Assembly: GCA_910575665.1 (NCBI GenBank)
Contig: CAJTFB010000005.1
Span: 1-64,000 of the forward strand
From: Eubacteriaceae bacterium
GTDB lineage: Bacteria > Bacillota > Clostridia > Lachnospirales > Lachnospiraceae
Direction of reading: 5' to 3'
DNA length: 64,000 nucleotides
The notes under the pieces are model-generated. The model did no database searches. It saw only the letters and a list, made by a program, of their open reading frames with translations, and was not told the DNA's origin. Of the stretch, positions 17,269-26,122 are shown one piece after another (within the stretch, counting starts at the first letter, position 1; every line of letters begins with the position of its first letter). The translations under genes and the position numbers were made by a program.

Positions 17269-17796
17269 ATGAATACAAAATTACCTGAACTCGTCAGGCA
17301 GGCAAAGCAGGGAGATGCCTTTGCTTTTGCCCGACTCTATGAAGAAATCTATAAAGATTTGTACCGCTTTGCCTACTGTACCGTAAAAAATACCCATACT
17401 GCGGAAGATGTGGTCAGCGATTCCGTGCTCAATGCCTATGAAAACATACATAAGCTGCGAAAAAATGAATCCTTCCGCAGCTGGATGTTTCAGATCGTGG
17501 CAAATGAATGTAAAAGGCAGTTCCGGCTCCAGTCAAAGACAGTCCCTTATGAGACAGATGTAGTACAGTATTCCCCACAGCTGACAGCCGATCCTACAGA
17601 CCGCCTGGCGATCCGGCAAGCATTTGACCTGCTGAACGAACAAGAGCGTCTAATTGTAGGATTAAGCCTTTATGGCGGTTACAGCGGTAAAGAGATCTCC
17701 CACTTTCTCCACAAAAAAGAAAGTACGGTTCGTTCCATAAAGAGCCGTGCGCTGGACAAAATGAAACATATACTGGAGGTGTCAGATGATGATTGA
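17269..17796 (+). CDS. ECF-type RNA polymerase sigma factor
   Basis: A 175-aa sigma factor of the extracytoplasmic-function class, directing RNA polymerase to stress or envelope genes. Region 2 is clear (L-Y-R-F-A-Y-C-T-V-K, A-E-D-V-V-S-D, F-R-S-W-M-F-Q-I-V-A-N-E). Region 4 is at about 120-170, with L-N-E-Q-E-R-L-I-V and the recognition helix K-E-S-T-V-R-S-I-K-S-R-A. GGAGG lies upstream. It overlaps the beta-propeller gene by 11 nt, so that protein is the probable anti-sigma or sensor partner. I could not identify a convincing autoregulated promoter. Confidence 0.93.
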   Translation: MNTKLPELVRQAKQGDAFAFARLYEEIYKDLYRFAYCTVKNTHTAEDVVSDSVLNAYENIHKLRKNESFRSWMFQIVANECKRQFRLQSKTVPYETDVVQYSPQLTADPTDRLAIRQAFDLLNEQERLIVGLSLYGGYSGKEISHFLHKKESTVRSIKSRALDKMKHILEVSDDD

Positions 17797-19777
17797 GGAA
17801 AAATTAAAGCAACTAAGTGAAGATATTGTGATACCGGATACCCTGAAACCAGATCAGATCGAGCAAAAGCTGCAGCACGCTAAGGCGGGACATCAGAGCC
17901 GGTACGCCAGACGTTTCACGACCAGGCTTGCACTGGGGGCTGCCTGCCTTCTGCTTATAGCTGCTGTGGGAAATTATCTGCTGGCTTCCGGCATCCTAAA
18001 TATTAACCCGGACTCAGACCCACAGCATAATTCTGCCCCTCAGGCAGGTTCCGAGACTGTGGCTGTCAGCCCCACACAGCCGCCAGAAGAATCAGCGACA
18101 CCAGAGGGAGAAATATACGAAACACTGAGACAGAAAATAGCCCTGAGCATGGAAAGCAGCGGATTTGGCCAATATCAGGATACAACAACCGATATCGCTT
18201 TGGAGAACTCAAAAGAAGTCGCTGATGCCTCAGGGAGTTCTGGCTCTACTCAAAAAGAGGCAAACAATGAATACTCCGGCACTAATCTCCAGGTGCAGAA
18301 CGTAGATGAGGGTGACGTGGTAAAAACCGACGGAACTTATATCTATACTTCTGCTGGCGATACTTTTGGAAGCACCGTCTGCATCTATCAAGCGGAGGGG
18401 AAAGACACAAAAAAACTGACAGAACTCACCGTGGATTCCATGAATATTTCAGAGATGTATATCAAAGACCATTTTCTCGTATTAGTCGGCAATGACTGGG
18501 AAAAGCAGTCAGAGAAGGAAAAGTTATCTGGAGCATATACGGAACATGACATCCAGCAAGAAAATACATTAGTTCTAGTCTATGACATAGCAAATATCAA
18601 AGAACCAAAACAGACCTTCCGTAAAACCCAGTCCGGAACCTATTCCAATTCCCGGATCAACGGAAACTATCTCTACACTTTTTCCGTGATGTATGCGGTC
18701 TCTGCTGAAAAAAAAGATAAAAGGGAGTGCTACATCCCCTCTGTGGGTGGCAGCCTGGTTCCAGAAGACCGTCTGATCATCCCCTCCGGCGTCACCTCCA
18801 GCGCCTATATGGTTTTTACTTCGCTGAACATTATGGGTGGGGACGATTTTTCCGATACTTTATCAATCCTCGGTGGAGATGGTATCTGCTATGCCAGCGA
18901 AGAGAATTTATACATCGCCTCTCTGACGGCAGATTACACAAAAACGACCATCAGCCGTTTTCACTACCAGGATGGAAAACTCAAAGAAAATGGCGAAAAG
19001 ACTTTCCGCGGGAAAATACTGAACCAGTTCTCCATGGATGAGTACGAGGGAAAACTCCGCTTTGTCGCCACCACAGAACACACTGGACGGTCCACTAGCA
19101 GCATAGGAACCTCCAACGGTCTCTATGTTCTGGACGAAAACATGGAATTATTAGGCAAGGTAGACCGTCTCGCCAGGTCTGAACGTATCTATTCCGCCCG
19201 GTTTATGGGGGATAAAGCGTATTTTGTAACCTACCGGGAGACGGATCCGGTATTCCTCGTGGATCTTTCTGATCCCTCCAAACCCGTAGTAAAGGATAAG
19301 CTGAAGATCCCTGGCTTCTCGGAATATCTTCAAGGCTATGGAGAAGGGCTGCTCCTGGGAATCGGCAGCAACATCAACAAAAATGGGGATACCCAGGTAA
19401 AATTAACGATGTTTGATATCTCCTCTGGCACAAATGTCCAGGAGATACACACCAAACTCCTGGAAAAGGAGACCTACAGCCTGGCAGGAAAAAATCATAA
19501 AGCAATCCTAGCTGACGCCGGAAAAAACCTGATCGGCTTTGCAACAGAATCCTATGAGAAAAATGGAAAACAAAAGATCACATATCGTCTCTATTCCTAT
19601 GACGAGAAAAAAGGCTTTCAAAAACTGGCCACCCTGTCTCCCAAAAACATGGCGATTTCTTCGGCCCGGGGATTGTATATCGGTGAACATCTGTATCTGG
19701 CTGACGGCGAAGGAATCGGTGGCATATATGTATACGACTTGAACACCTGCAAACAACTGACTAAAATCACCAAATAA
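17786..19777 (+). CDS. Membrane-anchored beta-propeller protein, probable sigma-factor regulator
   Basis: The 663-aa protein has a cytoplasmic N-terminus of about 45 residues, one membrane helix (about 48-68), a Ser/Pro/Glu-rich linker and a large outside domain. That domain matches the secreted beta-propeller family (PF09826 type), with N-V-D-E-G-D-V-V-K-T-D-G-T-Y-I-Y at about 172-187 and F-M-G-D-K-A-Y-F-V-T-Y later. The ECF gene overlaps its start, and the topology matches anti-sigma factors, so it probably holds the sigma factor at the membrane and senses an outside signal. No zinc-binding anti-sigma motif is visible in the N-terminus. GGAGGTG precedes the ATG. The ligand is unknown. Confidence 0.85.
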   Translation: MMIEEKLKQLSEDIVIPDTLKPDQIEQKLQHAKAGHQSRYARRFTTRLALGAACLLLIAAVGNYLLASGILNINPDSDPQHNSAPQAGSETVAVSPTQPPEESATPEGEIYETLRQKIALSMESSGFGQYQDTTTDIALENSKEVADASGSSGSTQKEANNEYSGTNLQVQNVDEGDVVKTDGTYIYTSAGDTFGSTVCIYQAEGKDTKKLTELTVDSMNISEMYIKDHFLVLVGNDWEKQSEKEKLSGAYTEHDIQQENTLVLVYDIANIKEPKQTFRKTQSGTYSNSRINGNYLYTFSVMYAVSAEKKDKRECYIPSVGGSLVPEDRLIIPSGVTSSAYMVFTSLNIMGGDDFSDTLSILGGDGICYASEENLYIASLTADYTKTTISRFHYQDGKLKENGEKTFRGKILNQFSMDEYEGKLRFVATTEHTGRSTSSIGTSNGLYVLDENMELLGKVDRLARSERIYSARFMGDKAYFVTYRETDPVFLVDLSDPSKPVVKDKLKIPGFSEYLQGYGEGLLLGIGSNINKNGDTQVKLTMFDISSGTNVQEIHTKLLEKETYSLAGKNHKAILADAGKNLIGFATESYEKNGKQKITYRLYSYDEKKGFQKLATLSPKNMAISSARGLYIGEHLYLADGEGIGGIYVYDLNTCKQLTKITK

Positions 19778-19889
19778 AAAAAGGGCGGCTGAGTAACTTG
19801 CACCGCCAATTGAGAACTTTCCTATCAGATAAAACGCACCGCCAAAGAATGGGACCAGGCATAAAAGCCGATCCGATCCTTTGGCGGTG
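19776..19889 (-). terminator. Two-hairpin 3'-end module, copy B (after the glf/GT2 operon)
   Basis: Read on the minus strand there is an 11-bp stem (19837-19847 with 19879-19889), then the 27-nt linker identical to copy A (19808-19834). A GGCGG/CCGCC hairpin with a loop ending in ACTCAG follows, and T7. The first stem can also form with the CACCGCC at 19801-19807 in place of the one at 19837, giving two competing folds. On the plus strand the first stem is followed by TTATTTT, so it can also stop the sigma/propeller transcript. Confidence 0.7.
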
Positions 19890-19933
19890 TTATTTTAGCC
19901 AAATGGCGCCAACATACCAGTACTAGAATGGCG

Positions 19934-20950
19934 CTAATTAAATCCATATAATTTTCTGGAAATACTGTAGCCCCAGACTACCATCTTTCGGCCAGCCTTT
20001 CCCCGTATCTGCATTGGTTTGCTGAGCACCTGCTTATTCACGAGACGGTAGGTATTTCGGCTGGAATTTTTGAGATACTTCCAAAGCTCCGTCCGCTTTT
20101 CCAGGCTCTCCTCAGAACCCTCTTTGATCAGAAATACGGAACTGACCGTCATCATCATGGCGAGGTATTTCACCATATAATCTCTAAGCTTTTTATTCTT
20201 GATCTTATTCAGATCATGGGCGTCAATCATAAGCTTATTTACCTTGATCTGCTGATCGATACGTCCCATCATCACCTTCTCGTTTACCGACTGGTCATCT
20301 CTTCCGATAAAATAACGGTACAGATCCACATCCATATAATACATCGTCTTCACATAAGGCAATGGTGTATATACGAATATGTTATCCACATAAAAGGTGT
20401 GCTTGGGAAGTTCCAGGCTACAGTCAAGGAGCATCTGCGTGCGATAAATCACCGAATGCATCAATATGTTCTGGCTAATCTTAAACTTCTTGATATCACT
20501 CCAGCCAAAGATCTTCTCCTGGGGAAACACTCCTTCATAACGAATCGCCTTATGTTTATGCACACTTGGCTTTTCATATACATAATTTGCCAGGAACATA
20601 TCTACCAGACGGCCTTCACGGATAAAGCTGCGAAGCTTCTCCATCACCTTTACCAGTGCCTCCCTGTCCAGCCAGTCATCACTGTCCAGCACTTTAAAAT
20701 ACAAACCTTTTGCATTTCTAATGCCGGCATTTACAGCCTCACCGTGTCCACCATTTTCCTGATGGATCGCCCGGATGATGCCAGGATACTCCTGTTCCAG
20801 CTCATCGGCTATTTTTCCCGTATCGTCTACAGAACCGTCATTTATAATAAGAATCTCCACATCTTCTCCACCTACCAGCACACTCTCCACAGCATGGCGC
20901 ATGTAGTCCTGAGAATTATAACATGGAATCGCTACTGTTAAAATCTTCAT
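19934..20950 (-). CDS. Family 2 glycosyltransferase
   Basis: The 338-aa protein has a GT-A fold at the N-terminus: V-A-I-P-C-Y-N-S-Q-D-Y, the I-I-N-D-G-S-V-D-D-T-G nucleotide-sugar segment, E-N-G-G-H-G-E-A-V-N-A-G and the metal-binding D-S-D-D-W-L-D (about residues 92-98). No membrane helix is present. AGGAGAG precedes the ATG, 7 nt after the end of glf. Pairing with UDP-galactopyranose mutase suggests transfer of galactofuranose or of a neighbouring sugar into a surface polysaccharide. The donor cannot be read from the sequence. Confidence 0.88.
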   Translation of the reverse strand: MKILTVAIPCYNSQDYMRHAVESVLVGGEDVEILIINDGSVDDTGKIADELEQEYPGIIRAIHQENGGHGEAVNAGIRNAKGLYFKVLDSDDWLDREALVKVMEKLRSFIREGRLVDMFLANYVYEKPSVHKHKAIRYEGVFPQEKIFGWSDIKKFKISQNILMHSVIYRTQMLLDCSLELPKHTFYVDNIFVYTPLPYVKTMYYMDVDLYRYFIGRDDQSVNEKVMMGRIDQQIKVNKLMIDAHDLNKIKNKKLRDYMVKYLAMMMTVSSVFLIKEGSEESLEKRTELWKYLKNSSRNTYRLVNKQVLSKPMQIRGKAGRKMVVWGYSISRKLYGFN

Positions 20951-20957
20951 TTCTCTC

Positions 20958-22106
20958 CTATACCCTCTCTGCTAAATCCAATGCCCGTTCTACGATGGCA
21001 TCAATATTGTAGTATTTATATTCCGCCAGTCTTCCAAGCAAATAAAATCCAGGAATTTGATCCACCAGCGCCTTGTATTTCTCAAACAAGGCATCATTCT
21101 CTGAATTATTGATAGCATAATACGGAATTTCTCCTTCGCTTCCCGAATATGCCTTCGGATATTCCTTCACAATGGTGGTATCCTCCATATCCAGCTGACC
21201 TGACAGATATTTAAACTCTGTAATCCTCGTAAATTCCTCACTCACTGTGTAATTCACCACAGCATGGCTCTGATAAAATGGTTTCTCATAATGTTCAAAG
21301 TGAAAATCCAGAGAACGATAGGGAAGCCTTCCATAACAACAGCCAAAAAACTCATCCAGTGCACCGGTAAAGATCACATCACCGTGGAATGGATGTCCCT
21401 CAAACCACACTTTGACATCTCCCTCCGGATCCAGACGCAGCACGTCTGTCCCCTGGCAATTCAGCCGGATATCGATCCCATCATGCTCTAACATTTTTTC
21501 AAAAATTTTAGTATACCCATGTAGGGGAATACCCTGGAACCTATCCTGAAAATACCGGTTATCGCGGCTCAATAGCACAGGAACTCTTCCTGAAACTGCC
21601 GGATCGATCTCCTTGGGCGACTTGCCCCACTGCTTCATAGTATACTTAAGAAAAATGTTTTCATACACATACTGTGCAATTTCCTGAAGTTCATCGTCTG
21701 GGTGATTCATAAGTTCTAGAATCGGAACTCTCGCCCCCTCTCCAAAAGAGGAAATAAGCTTTTTCTCAAGCTCTGGAGCTCGTTCACCATACACCATCTC
21801 CAGCGTATTCAAGTTAAATGGGATCGGAAGCTCTCTTCCTCCGATCTTTCCCACCACCTCATGCCGAAATGAGTACCACTCCGTAAACCGGGATAAGTAT
21901 CTATGTACCCGCTCACTGTTTGTATGAAATATATGAGGTCCATATTGATGGATCAGTATTCCATATTCGTCCTTACGGTCGTAGCAATTGCCGCCGATAT
22001 GCGGTCTGGAATCAATGACCAGAACCTGCTTTTTCTTCTTCTCAGCCAGTTCCCTGGCCACAACGGCGCCTGCAAATCCACAACCGATCACTATACTGTC
22101 GTACAT
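20958..22106 (-). CDS. glf: UDP-galactopyranose mutase
   Basis: A flavoenzyme that isomerises UDP-galactopyranose to UDP-galactofuranose. The N-terminal FAD motif I-V-I-G-C-G-F-A-G-A-V-V-A is followed by I-G-G-N-C-Y-D and the signature Y-G-P-H-I-F-H-T, with Y-T-M-K-Q-W-G later and the C-terminal G-R-L-A-E-Y-K-Y-Y-N-I-D. The start at 22106 (M-Y-D-S-I-V) gives the usual N-terminus, and GGAG lies 6 nt upstream; ATGs at 22118 and 22124 are in frame without sites. The length of 382 aa is normal. The cell probably makes a galactofuranose-containing glycan. Confidence 0.95.
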   Translation of the reverse strand: MYDSIVIGCGFAGAVVARELAEKKKKQVLVIDSRPHIGGNCYDRKDEYGILIHQYGPHIFHTNSERVHRYLSRFTEWYSFRHEVVGKIGGRELPIPFNLNTLEMVYGERAPELEKKLISSFGEGARVPILELMNHPDDELQEIAQYVYENIFLKYTMKQWGKSPKEIDPAVSGRVPVLLSRDNRYFQDRFQGIPLHGYTKIFEKMLEHDGIDIRLNCQGTDVLRLDPEGDVKVWFEGHPFHGDVIFTGALDEFFGCCYGRLPYRSLDFHFEHYEKPFYQSHAVVNYTVSEEFTRITEFKYLSGQLDMEDTTIVKEYPKAYSGSEGEIPYYAINNSENDALFEKYKALVDQIPGFYLLGRLAEYKYYNIDAIVERALDLAERV

Positions 22107-22147
22107 ACTGTTCTCCATTCCCACTAATACAGTAAAATCCTTCTATA

Positions 22148-22561
22148 TTAGTCCAAAAAGCGCATCTTATTTTCTTTCGATCCTTTCTTGACCGGTGCTG
22201 CTGCCACAGGGCGGTTCATCCCCGCAGCATCCTTGAGACCACTGGACAGTTTACCCTTGCACTCTTTGCAAAAACGCCCTGTCTTAATCAGGGTACCACA
22301 ATTTTCACATTCAATTCCCACTGGAGAATCCTCAGAAAAACACAGTCTTTCTTCTTTCACCCAGCGCTTGATCTGGCGGATCGATACATCCATCTCTTCT
22401 GCCAGTTCATTGATTCCGATCTTTGGATGATCATATACATATTTTTTCACTTCTACGAACTTTTCATCCATTTTTTTTACACACTGCGGACAAATTCTTG
22501 ATCCACTTATATAGTTGAAAATTTTGCCGCAACTCTTACATGTAATCACTTCCATATCCAT
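22148..22561 (-). CDS. yvyF: Flagellar-region regulator YvyF (TIGR03826 family)
   Basis: A 137-aa protein with zinc-knuckle pairs: C-K-S-C...C-P-Q-C in the first 30 residues and C-E-N-C...C-K-E-C near 83-100. A central HTH-like segment lies between them (I-N-E-L-A-E-E-M-D-V-S-I-R-Q-I-K-R-W). In Bacillus YvyF lies beside comFC and flgM in the flagellar region and is a translation or assembly regulator of flagella. Here comFC is immediately upstream, the same linkage. A second ATG at 22555 is equally possible. It sits 41 nt before glf in the same direction. Confidence 0.85.
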   Translation of the reverse strand: MDMEVITCKSCGKIFNYISGSRICPQCVKKMDEKFVEVKKYVYDHPKIGINELAEEMDVSIRQIKRWVKEERLCFSEDSPVGIECENCGTLIKTGRFCKECKGKLSSGLKDAAGMNRPVAAAPVKKGSKENKMRFLD

Positions 22562-22598
22562 CTACCTGCCTTCCTCCATGCCAATAAATGCCATGGTT

Positions 22599-23309
22599 TT
22601 AGTCTCCCCTGCCTATACAGAGACAGAGAAAATATATCCTGTTAGTTCCTGCCTCTTTTAATGCTTTTCCACAGGCCTCCAACGTAGCGCCTGTTGTATA
22701 AATATCGTCCACCAGCAGCACGTTCCGATATCGTCTGCCGGTCTGAATGACACCAAAGCTCCTTTGAAGATTTTCGATCCTAGCTCTTACATCAAGTCCC
22801 TTTTGAGGTCTCGTGTTTTCGGTACGAATCAGATAATCCCCCATCATAGGAATGCCCAGTTCCATTCCAATCTGTGCCGCTATGTACTCTGCCTGGTTAA
22901 ATCCCCGGAAACGAAGCTTCTTTTTATGCACTGGTACCGGAAGGATGACTTCCGGCGAAATCTCTTTGATCCAGGTTCCATATTTTTTGACGAGTTCCCT
23001 GGCAAAATAATCGCCACATGAAAGATCTCCGCCATATTTAAAATTCGCAATGGCAGTCTGCATCATGCGGTCATAGGAATACAATGCCTTTCCCTTCGTC
23101 ACATAAAATATTTTCCCTTTGCAGTCCCCGCACAATTCCTCCTCAAATACTTCCAGCGACTTAGAACAACGTTTGCACCGTGGTTCCGTCACAGAATGAA
23201 GCTGCCTTCGGCAGGCGCTACATAATGCCCCTGTCATCCTCTTATTCAGAATATTATGGCATATGACACATTTTCTCGGAAATACTGCATCCAACAATAA
23301 TTTCCACAA
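22599..23309 (-). CDS. comFC: ComF family phosphoribosyltransferase-like protein
   Basis: The 236-aa protein starts with two zinc-ribbon pairs (C-V-I-C...C-S-A-C and C-K-R-C...C-G-D-C). It ends in a phosphoribosyltransferase fold with the PRPP loop V-L-L-V-D-D-I-Y-T-T-G-A-T-L. ComFC is needed for DNA uptake and repair of transforming DNA in naturally competent bacteria and is widespread outside them. P-V-P-V-H...F-R-G-F-N-Q-A is the family's central motif. It lies 50 bp downstream of recD2 in what seems one operon. Confidence 0.93.
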   Translation of the reverse strand: MWKLLLDAVFPRKCVICHNILNKRMTGALCSACRRQLHSVTEPRCKRCSKSLEVFEEELCGDCKGKIFYVTKGKALYSYDRMMQTAIANFKYGGDLSCGDYFARELVKKYGTWIKEISPEVILPVPVHKKKLRFRGFNQAEYIAAQIGMELGIPMMGDYLIRTENTRPQKGLDVRARIENLQRSFGVIQTGRRYRNVLLVDDIYTTGATLEACGKALKEAGTNRIYFLCLCIGRGD

Positions 23310-23359
23310 AATTACCCCTTTCCACAGGGCAAACCGCTCACTATTATTCTACCAAAGAT

Positions 23360-25603
23360 TTAGTGGTATTGCAATTCTTTTAAACGAATTTCCAAGGTGG
23401 AATATCTTTTTTGCTCGGATTTATTGCCGATCATATCATAAACCGCCTTTTTACTCCCAACAATTGTCACACACTGCCTGCCTCGGGTAACCGCTGTATA
23501 CAAAAGATTGCGGTTCATCAACACTCTGGGGCCCCCCATCAAGGGAATGACCACTGCTGGATACTCGCTCCCCTGGGATTTGTGGATCGTGATGGCATAT
23601 GCCAGTTCCAGCTCATCCATATCTCCAAATCCGTAAGTGACCAGCTTTTCTTCATCAAAGGCTACTGTTAATTCTTTATTGAACAGATCAACCTGGCGGA
23701 TCACACCGCAGTCTCCGTTGAATACACCGGTGCCCTCTTCGATGACCACACCGTGAAATCCCTCCACCCTCCAAGGCATCTGATAGTTATTTTTGATCTG
23801 CATCACCTTATCTCCCTCGCGGAAAATAGTACCATGAACTTCCAGCTGTGGTTTTCCCTCCCGCTCCGGATTCAAATATTTCTGCAAGATCTGATTGCAG
23901 CGGATCACGCCCAGCTCTCCCTTTTTCATGGGTGTCAACACCTGTACATCAAAGGGGGTGCAGTCCGTGTACCCTGGCATCTTATCCCTCACCAACCAGA
24001 GCATCACCTCCAGCACGCCATGACTGTCCTCCCTTTCCAGACAAAAAAAGTCCTGACTCTTATTGTCTAGAGCAATGGGCTCCCCGTGATTTATTCGGTG
24101 GGCGTTGACTACAATATCACTTTCTGCCGCCTGGCGAAAGATCCGCTCCAGCCTCACCACACTGCAGCAGCCGGAGCCGATGATATCTTTCAGTACATTT
24201 CCCGGCCCCACACTGGGCAACTGGTTTACGTCCCCCACCAGAATCAGTCTTGTTCCCACAGAAACCGCTTTCAAAAGACTGGTAAAAAGATAAATGTCTA
24301 CCATGGACATCTCATCGATGATCACCACATCTGCCTCCAGGGGATTCCACTCATTCCGCTCAAATACTCCCTGCCCCTCCGCCTCCGAAAAGGAAGCTTC
24401 ATTTTCTGACATCCCAGCACCATTATACTGGAGCATCCTGTGAATGGTCTGGGTCTCCCTGCCAGTGGTCTCACTCATCCGCTTGGCTGCCCGTCCCGTG
24501 GGCGCCGCAAGCAGAATCGTCTGGCCCTGAGATTCTAGAAGCTTGATGATCATATTGATGGTGGTGGTCTTTCCTGTTCCCGGTCCCCCTGTCACCACCA
24601 ACAATCCATGGCTCATGGACTCCCTGACAGCCAGCACCTGCTGCTCTTCCAGTTCGATCTCCGACTCCTTCTGGAGCTTTTTGATCACCCGGTCCAGGGA
24701 ATCATCATAATCTGCCGATACATTTTCGATGTCCAAAAGCATTCTGGCACAATTCATTTCATTATAATACAGATTGGGAAGATAGATCTTCTCCCCGTCC
24801 CGGATAACGCTCTTATCTATCTCCATTACCTCGGTCATTCGCATGAGACGCTCCACACCCACACCGAGAAACTCCACGCAGTTGCGGTACAGAAGTTCCT
24901 CCGGCATATAAATATGCCCGGAATTGCTACCCAGCCCCAGTACATACAAGATCCCAGCGCGAATCCGGTAATCCGAGTCCATATCCAGTCCGGTCCTCAT
25001 GGCGATCCCATCGGCAATGCGAAATCCCACTCCCCGGATGTCCTCCGCCAATTTATACGGATTATGTTTCACCACATCATACAGCTCTTCCCGGTAGGTC
25101 TTATAAATCTTTACTGCCAGCTGGTTACTGATACCATATTGCTGTAAAAACAGGAGTGCATTCCGCATCTCCCTCTTTTCCTCAAACTGATCGGCAATAT
25201 CCCGTGCTTTTTTCTCGCTGATCCCCTTGACCTCACTGAGACGTTCTGGTTCTTTCTCGATGATCTCAAAGGTTTTGTCTCCGAACTTATCTGTGATACG
25301 TTTTGCCAGCCCTCCACCGATGCCTTTGATTGCCCCGGAAGCCAGATACCTCTGCATAGAAACCACATCATCGGGATCTCTGCTCTCACTGCTTTCTACC
25401 TTGAACTGCTCGTGATATGTGGGATGCTTTACGATACTGCCCCGCAGCACCATGTATTCCCCCTCATTAATAAAAGGAAATACACCCACACAGGTCTCCA
25501 GCACTTCACCATCCTCATTTTCACATGCAAATTCAAAGACTGTATATCCATTTTCTACATTGCGGTAAATAATATGCTCCACATATCCCTTCCGCTCTTC
25601 CAT
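23360..25603 (-). CDS. recD2: RecD2-type 5'-3' DNA helicase
   Basis: A superfamily 1B helicase that works without RecB and RecC in replication-fork and recombination repair. The 747-aa protein has the RecD2 N-terminal OB-like part (N-G-Y-T-V-F-E-F), helix-hairpin-helix repeats (about 80-210), and Walker A V-T-G-G-P-G-T-G-K-T-T-T near 335-345. D-E-M-S-M-V-D and the C-terminal T-I-H-K-S-Q-G-S-E-Y-P also fit. The start at 25603 is preceded by GGGG; an ATG at 25615 would run into the flgJ terminator. The upstream gap holds that terminator, so recD2 needs its own promoter or read-through. Confidence 0.95.
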   Translation of the reverse strand: MEERKGYVEHIIYRNVENGYTVFEFACENEDGEVLETCVGVFPFINEGEYMVLRGSIVKHPTYHEQFKVESSESRDPDDVVSMQRYLASGAIKGIGGGLAKRITDKFGDKTFEIIEKEPERLSEVKGISEKKARDIADQFEEKREMRNALLFLQQYGISNQLAVKIYKTYREELYDVVKHNPYKLAEDIRGVGFRIADGIAMRTGLDMDSDYRIRAGILYVLGLGSNSGHIYMPEELLYRNCVEFLGVGVERLMRMTEVMEIDKSVIRDGEKIYLPNLYYNEMNCARMLLDIENVSADYDDSLDRVIKKLQKESEIELEEQQVLAVRESMSHGLLVVTGGPGTGKTTTINMIIKLLESQGQTILLAAPTGRAAKRMSETTGRETQTIHRMLQYNGAGMSENEASFSEAEGQGVFERNEWNPLEADVVIIDEMSMVDIYLFTSLLKAVSVGTRLILVGDVNQLPSVGPGNVLKDIIGSGCCSVVRLERIFRQAAESDIVVNAHRINHGEPIALDNKSQDFFCLEREDSHGVLEVMLWLVRDKMPGYTDCTPFDVQVLTPMKKGELGVIRCNQILQKYLNPEREGKPQLEVHGTIFREGDKVMQIKNNYQMPWRVEGFHGVVIEEGTGVFNGDCGVIRQVDLFNKELTVAFDEEKLVTYGFGDMDELELAYAITIHKSQGSEYPAVVIPLMGGPRVLMNRNLLYTAVTRGRQCVTIVGSKKAVYDMIGNKSEQKRYSTLEIRLKELQYH

Positions 25604-25619
25604 AGTAATCCCCATTCCT

Positions 25620-25645
25620 CAAAAAAAGCGCCCTAAACAGGGCGC
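25620..25645 (-). terminator. Intrinsic terminator of the mreB-flg operon
   Basis: GCGCCCT (25628-25634) pairs perfectly with AGGGCGC (25639-25645) around AAAC. On the minus strand it is followed directly by seven T. It lies about 90 nt after the flgJ stop and just before recD2. Confidence 0.9.
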
Positions 25646-25733
25646 CAGTTTTTCCATTATGTTGTCCACCAGTTTGTTACTACAAACCAGTTTATTTCTA
25701 ACTATCAACAAAGTGGCAAAACCACTTCCACAT

Positions 25734-26108
25734 CTATTCTTCCGTCGTGGTGAGCCCCATATTTCTAGCCATGGAATCATAGAGAGTCTGAGCGATTCCC
25801 AGTCCATTGCCTGACGCTACCATATTTTCTGCCAGCGCCTGATACATATTGTCACTGAACATGTCGACATACTCGCCGCCCTCTTCTTCCTCGTCACTAA
25901 ATACCTTCGCTGTCTTTTCCATCGTCTGAAACATTTTCTGCAAAAGGTAAGACTCAAACTGCTCGCATGCCGACATCATCTCTTCGTCTGTCTCGGCATC
26001 CTGGATCTGATTTGTGAGTCGGTTCGCGGTAGCAGCTCCTGTCAACGAGTCTGCTCCTATGGAAGATCCTAACAGGGCACTATTTAAATTATTTACAGAT
26101 AAAGACAT
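25734..26108 (-). CDS. flgJ: Flagellar rod-binding protein FlgJ-like
   Basis: A 124-aa protein with the rod-binding domain only: A-C-E-Q-F-E-S-Y-L-L-Q-K-M-F-Q-T-M near 48-64 and D-M-F-S-D-N-M-Y-Q-A-L-A-E-N with G-L-G-I-A-Q at the C-terminus. The muramidase domain of proteobacterial FlgJ is absent, as is normal in Firmicutes. It caps or organises the flagellar rod outside the membrane. It follows flgG by 14 nt. Confidence 0.88.
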   Translation of the reverse strand: MSLSVNNLNSALLGSSIGADSLTGAATANRLTNQIQDAETDEEMMSACEQFESYLLQKMFQTMEKTAKVFSDEEEEGGEYVDMFSDNMYQALAENMVASGNGLGIAQTLYDSMARNMGLTTTEE

Positions 26109-26122
26109 AACTTATCCCCTCC

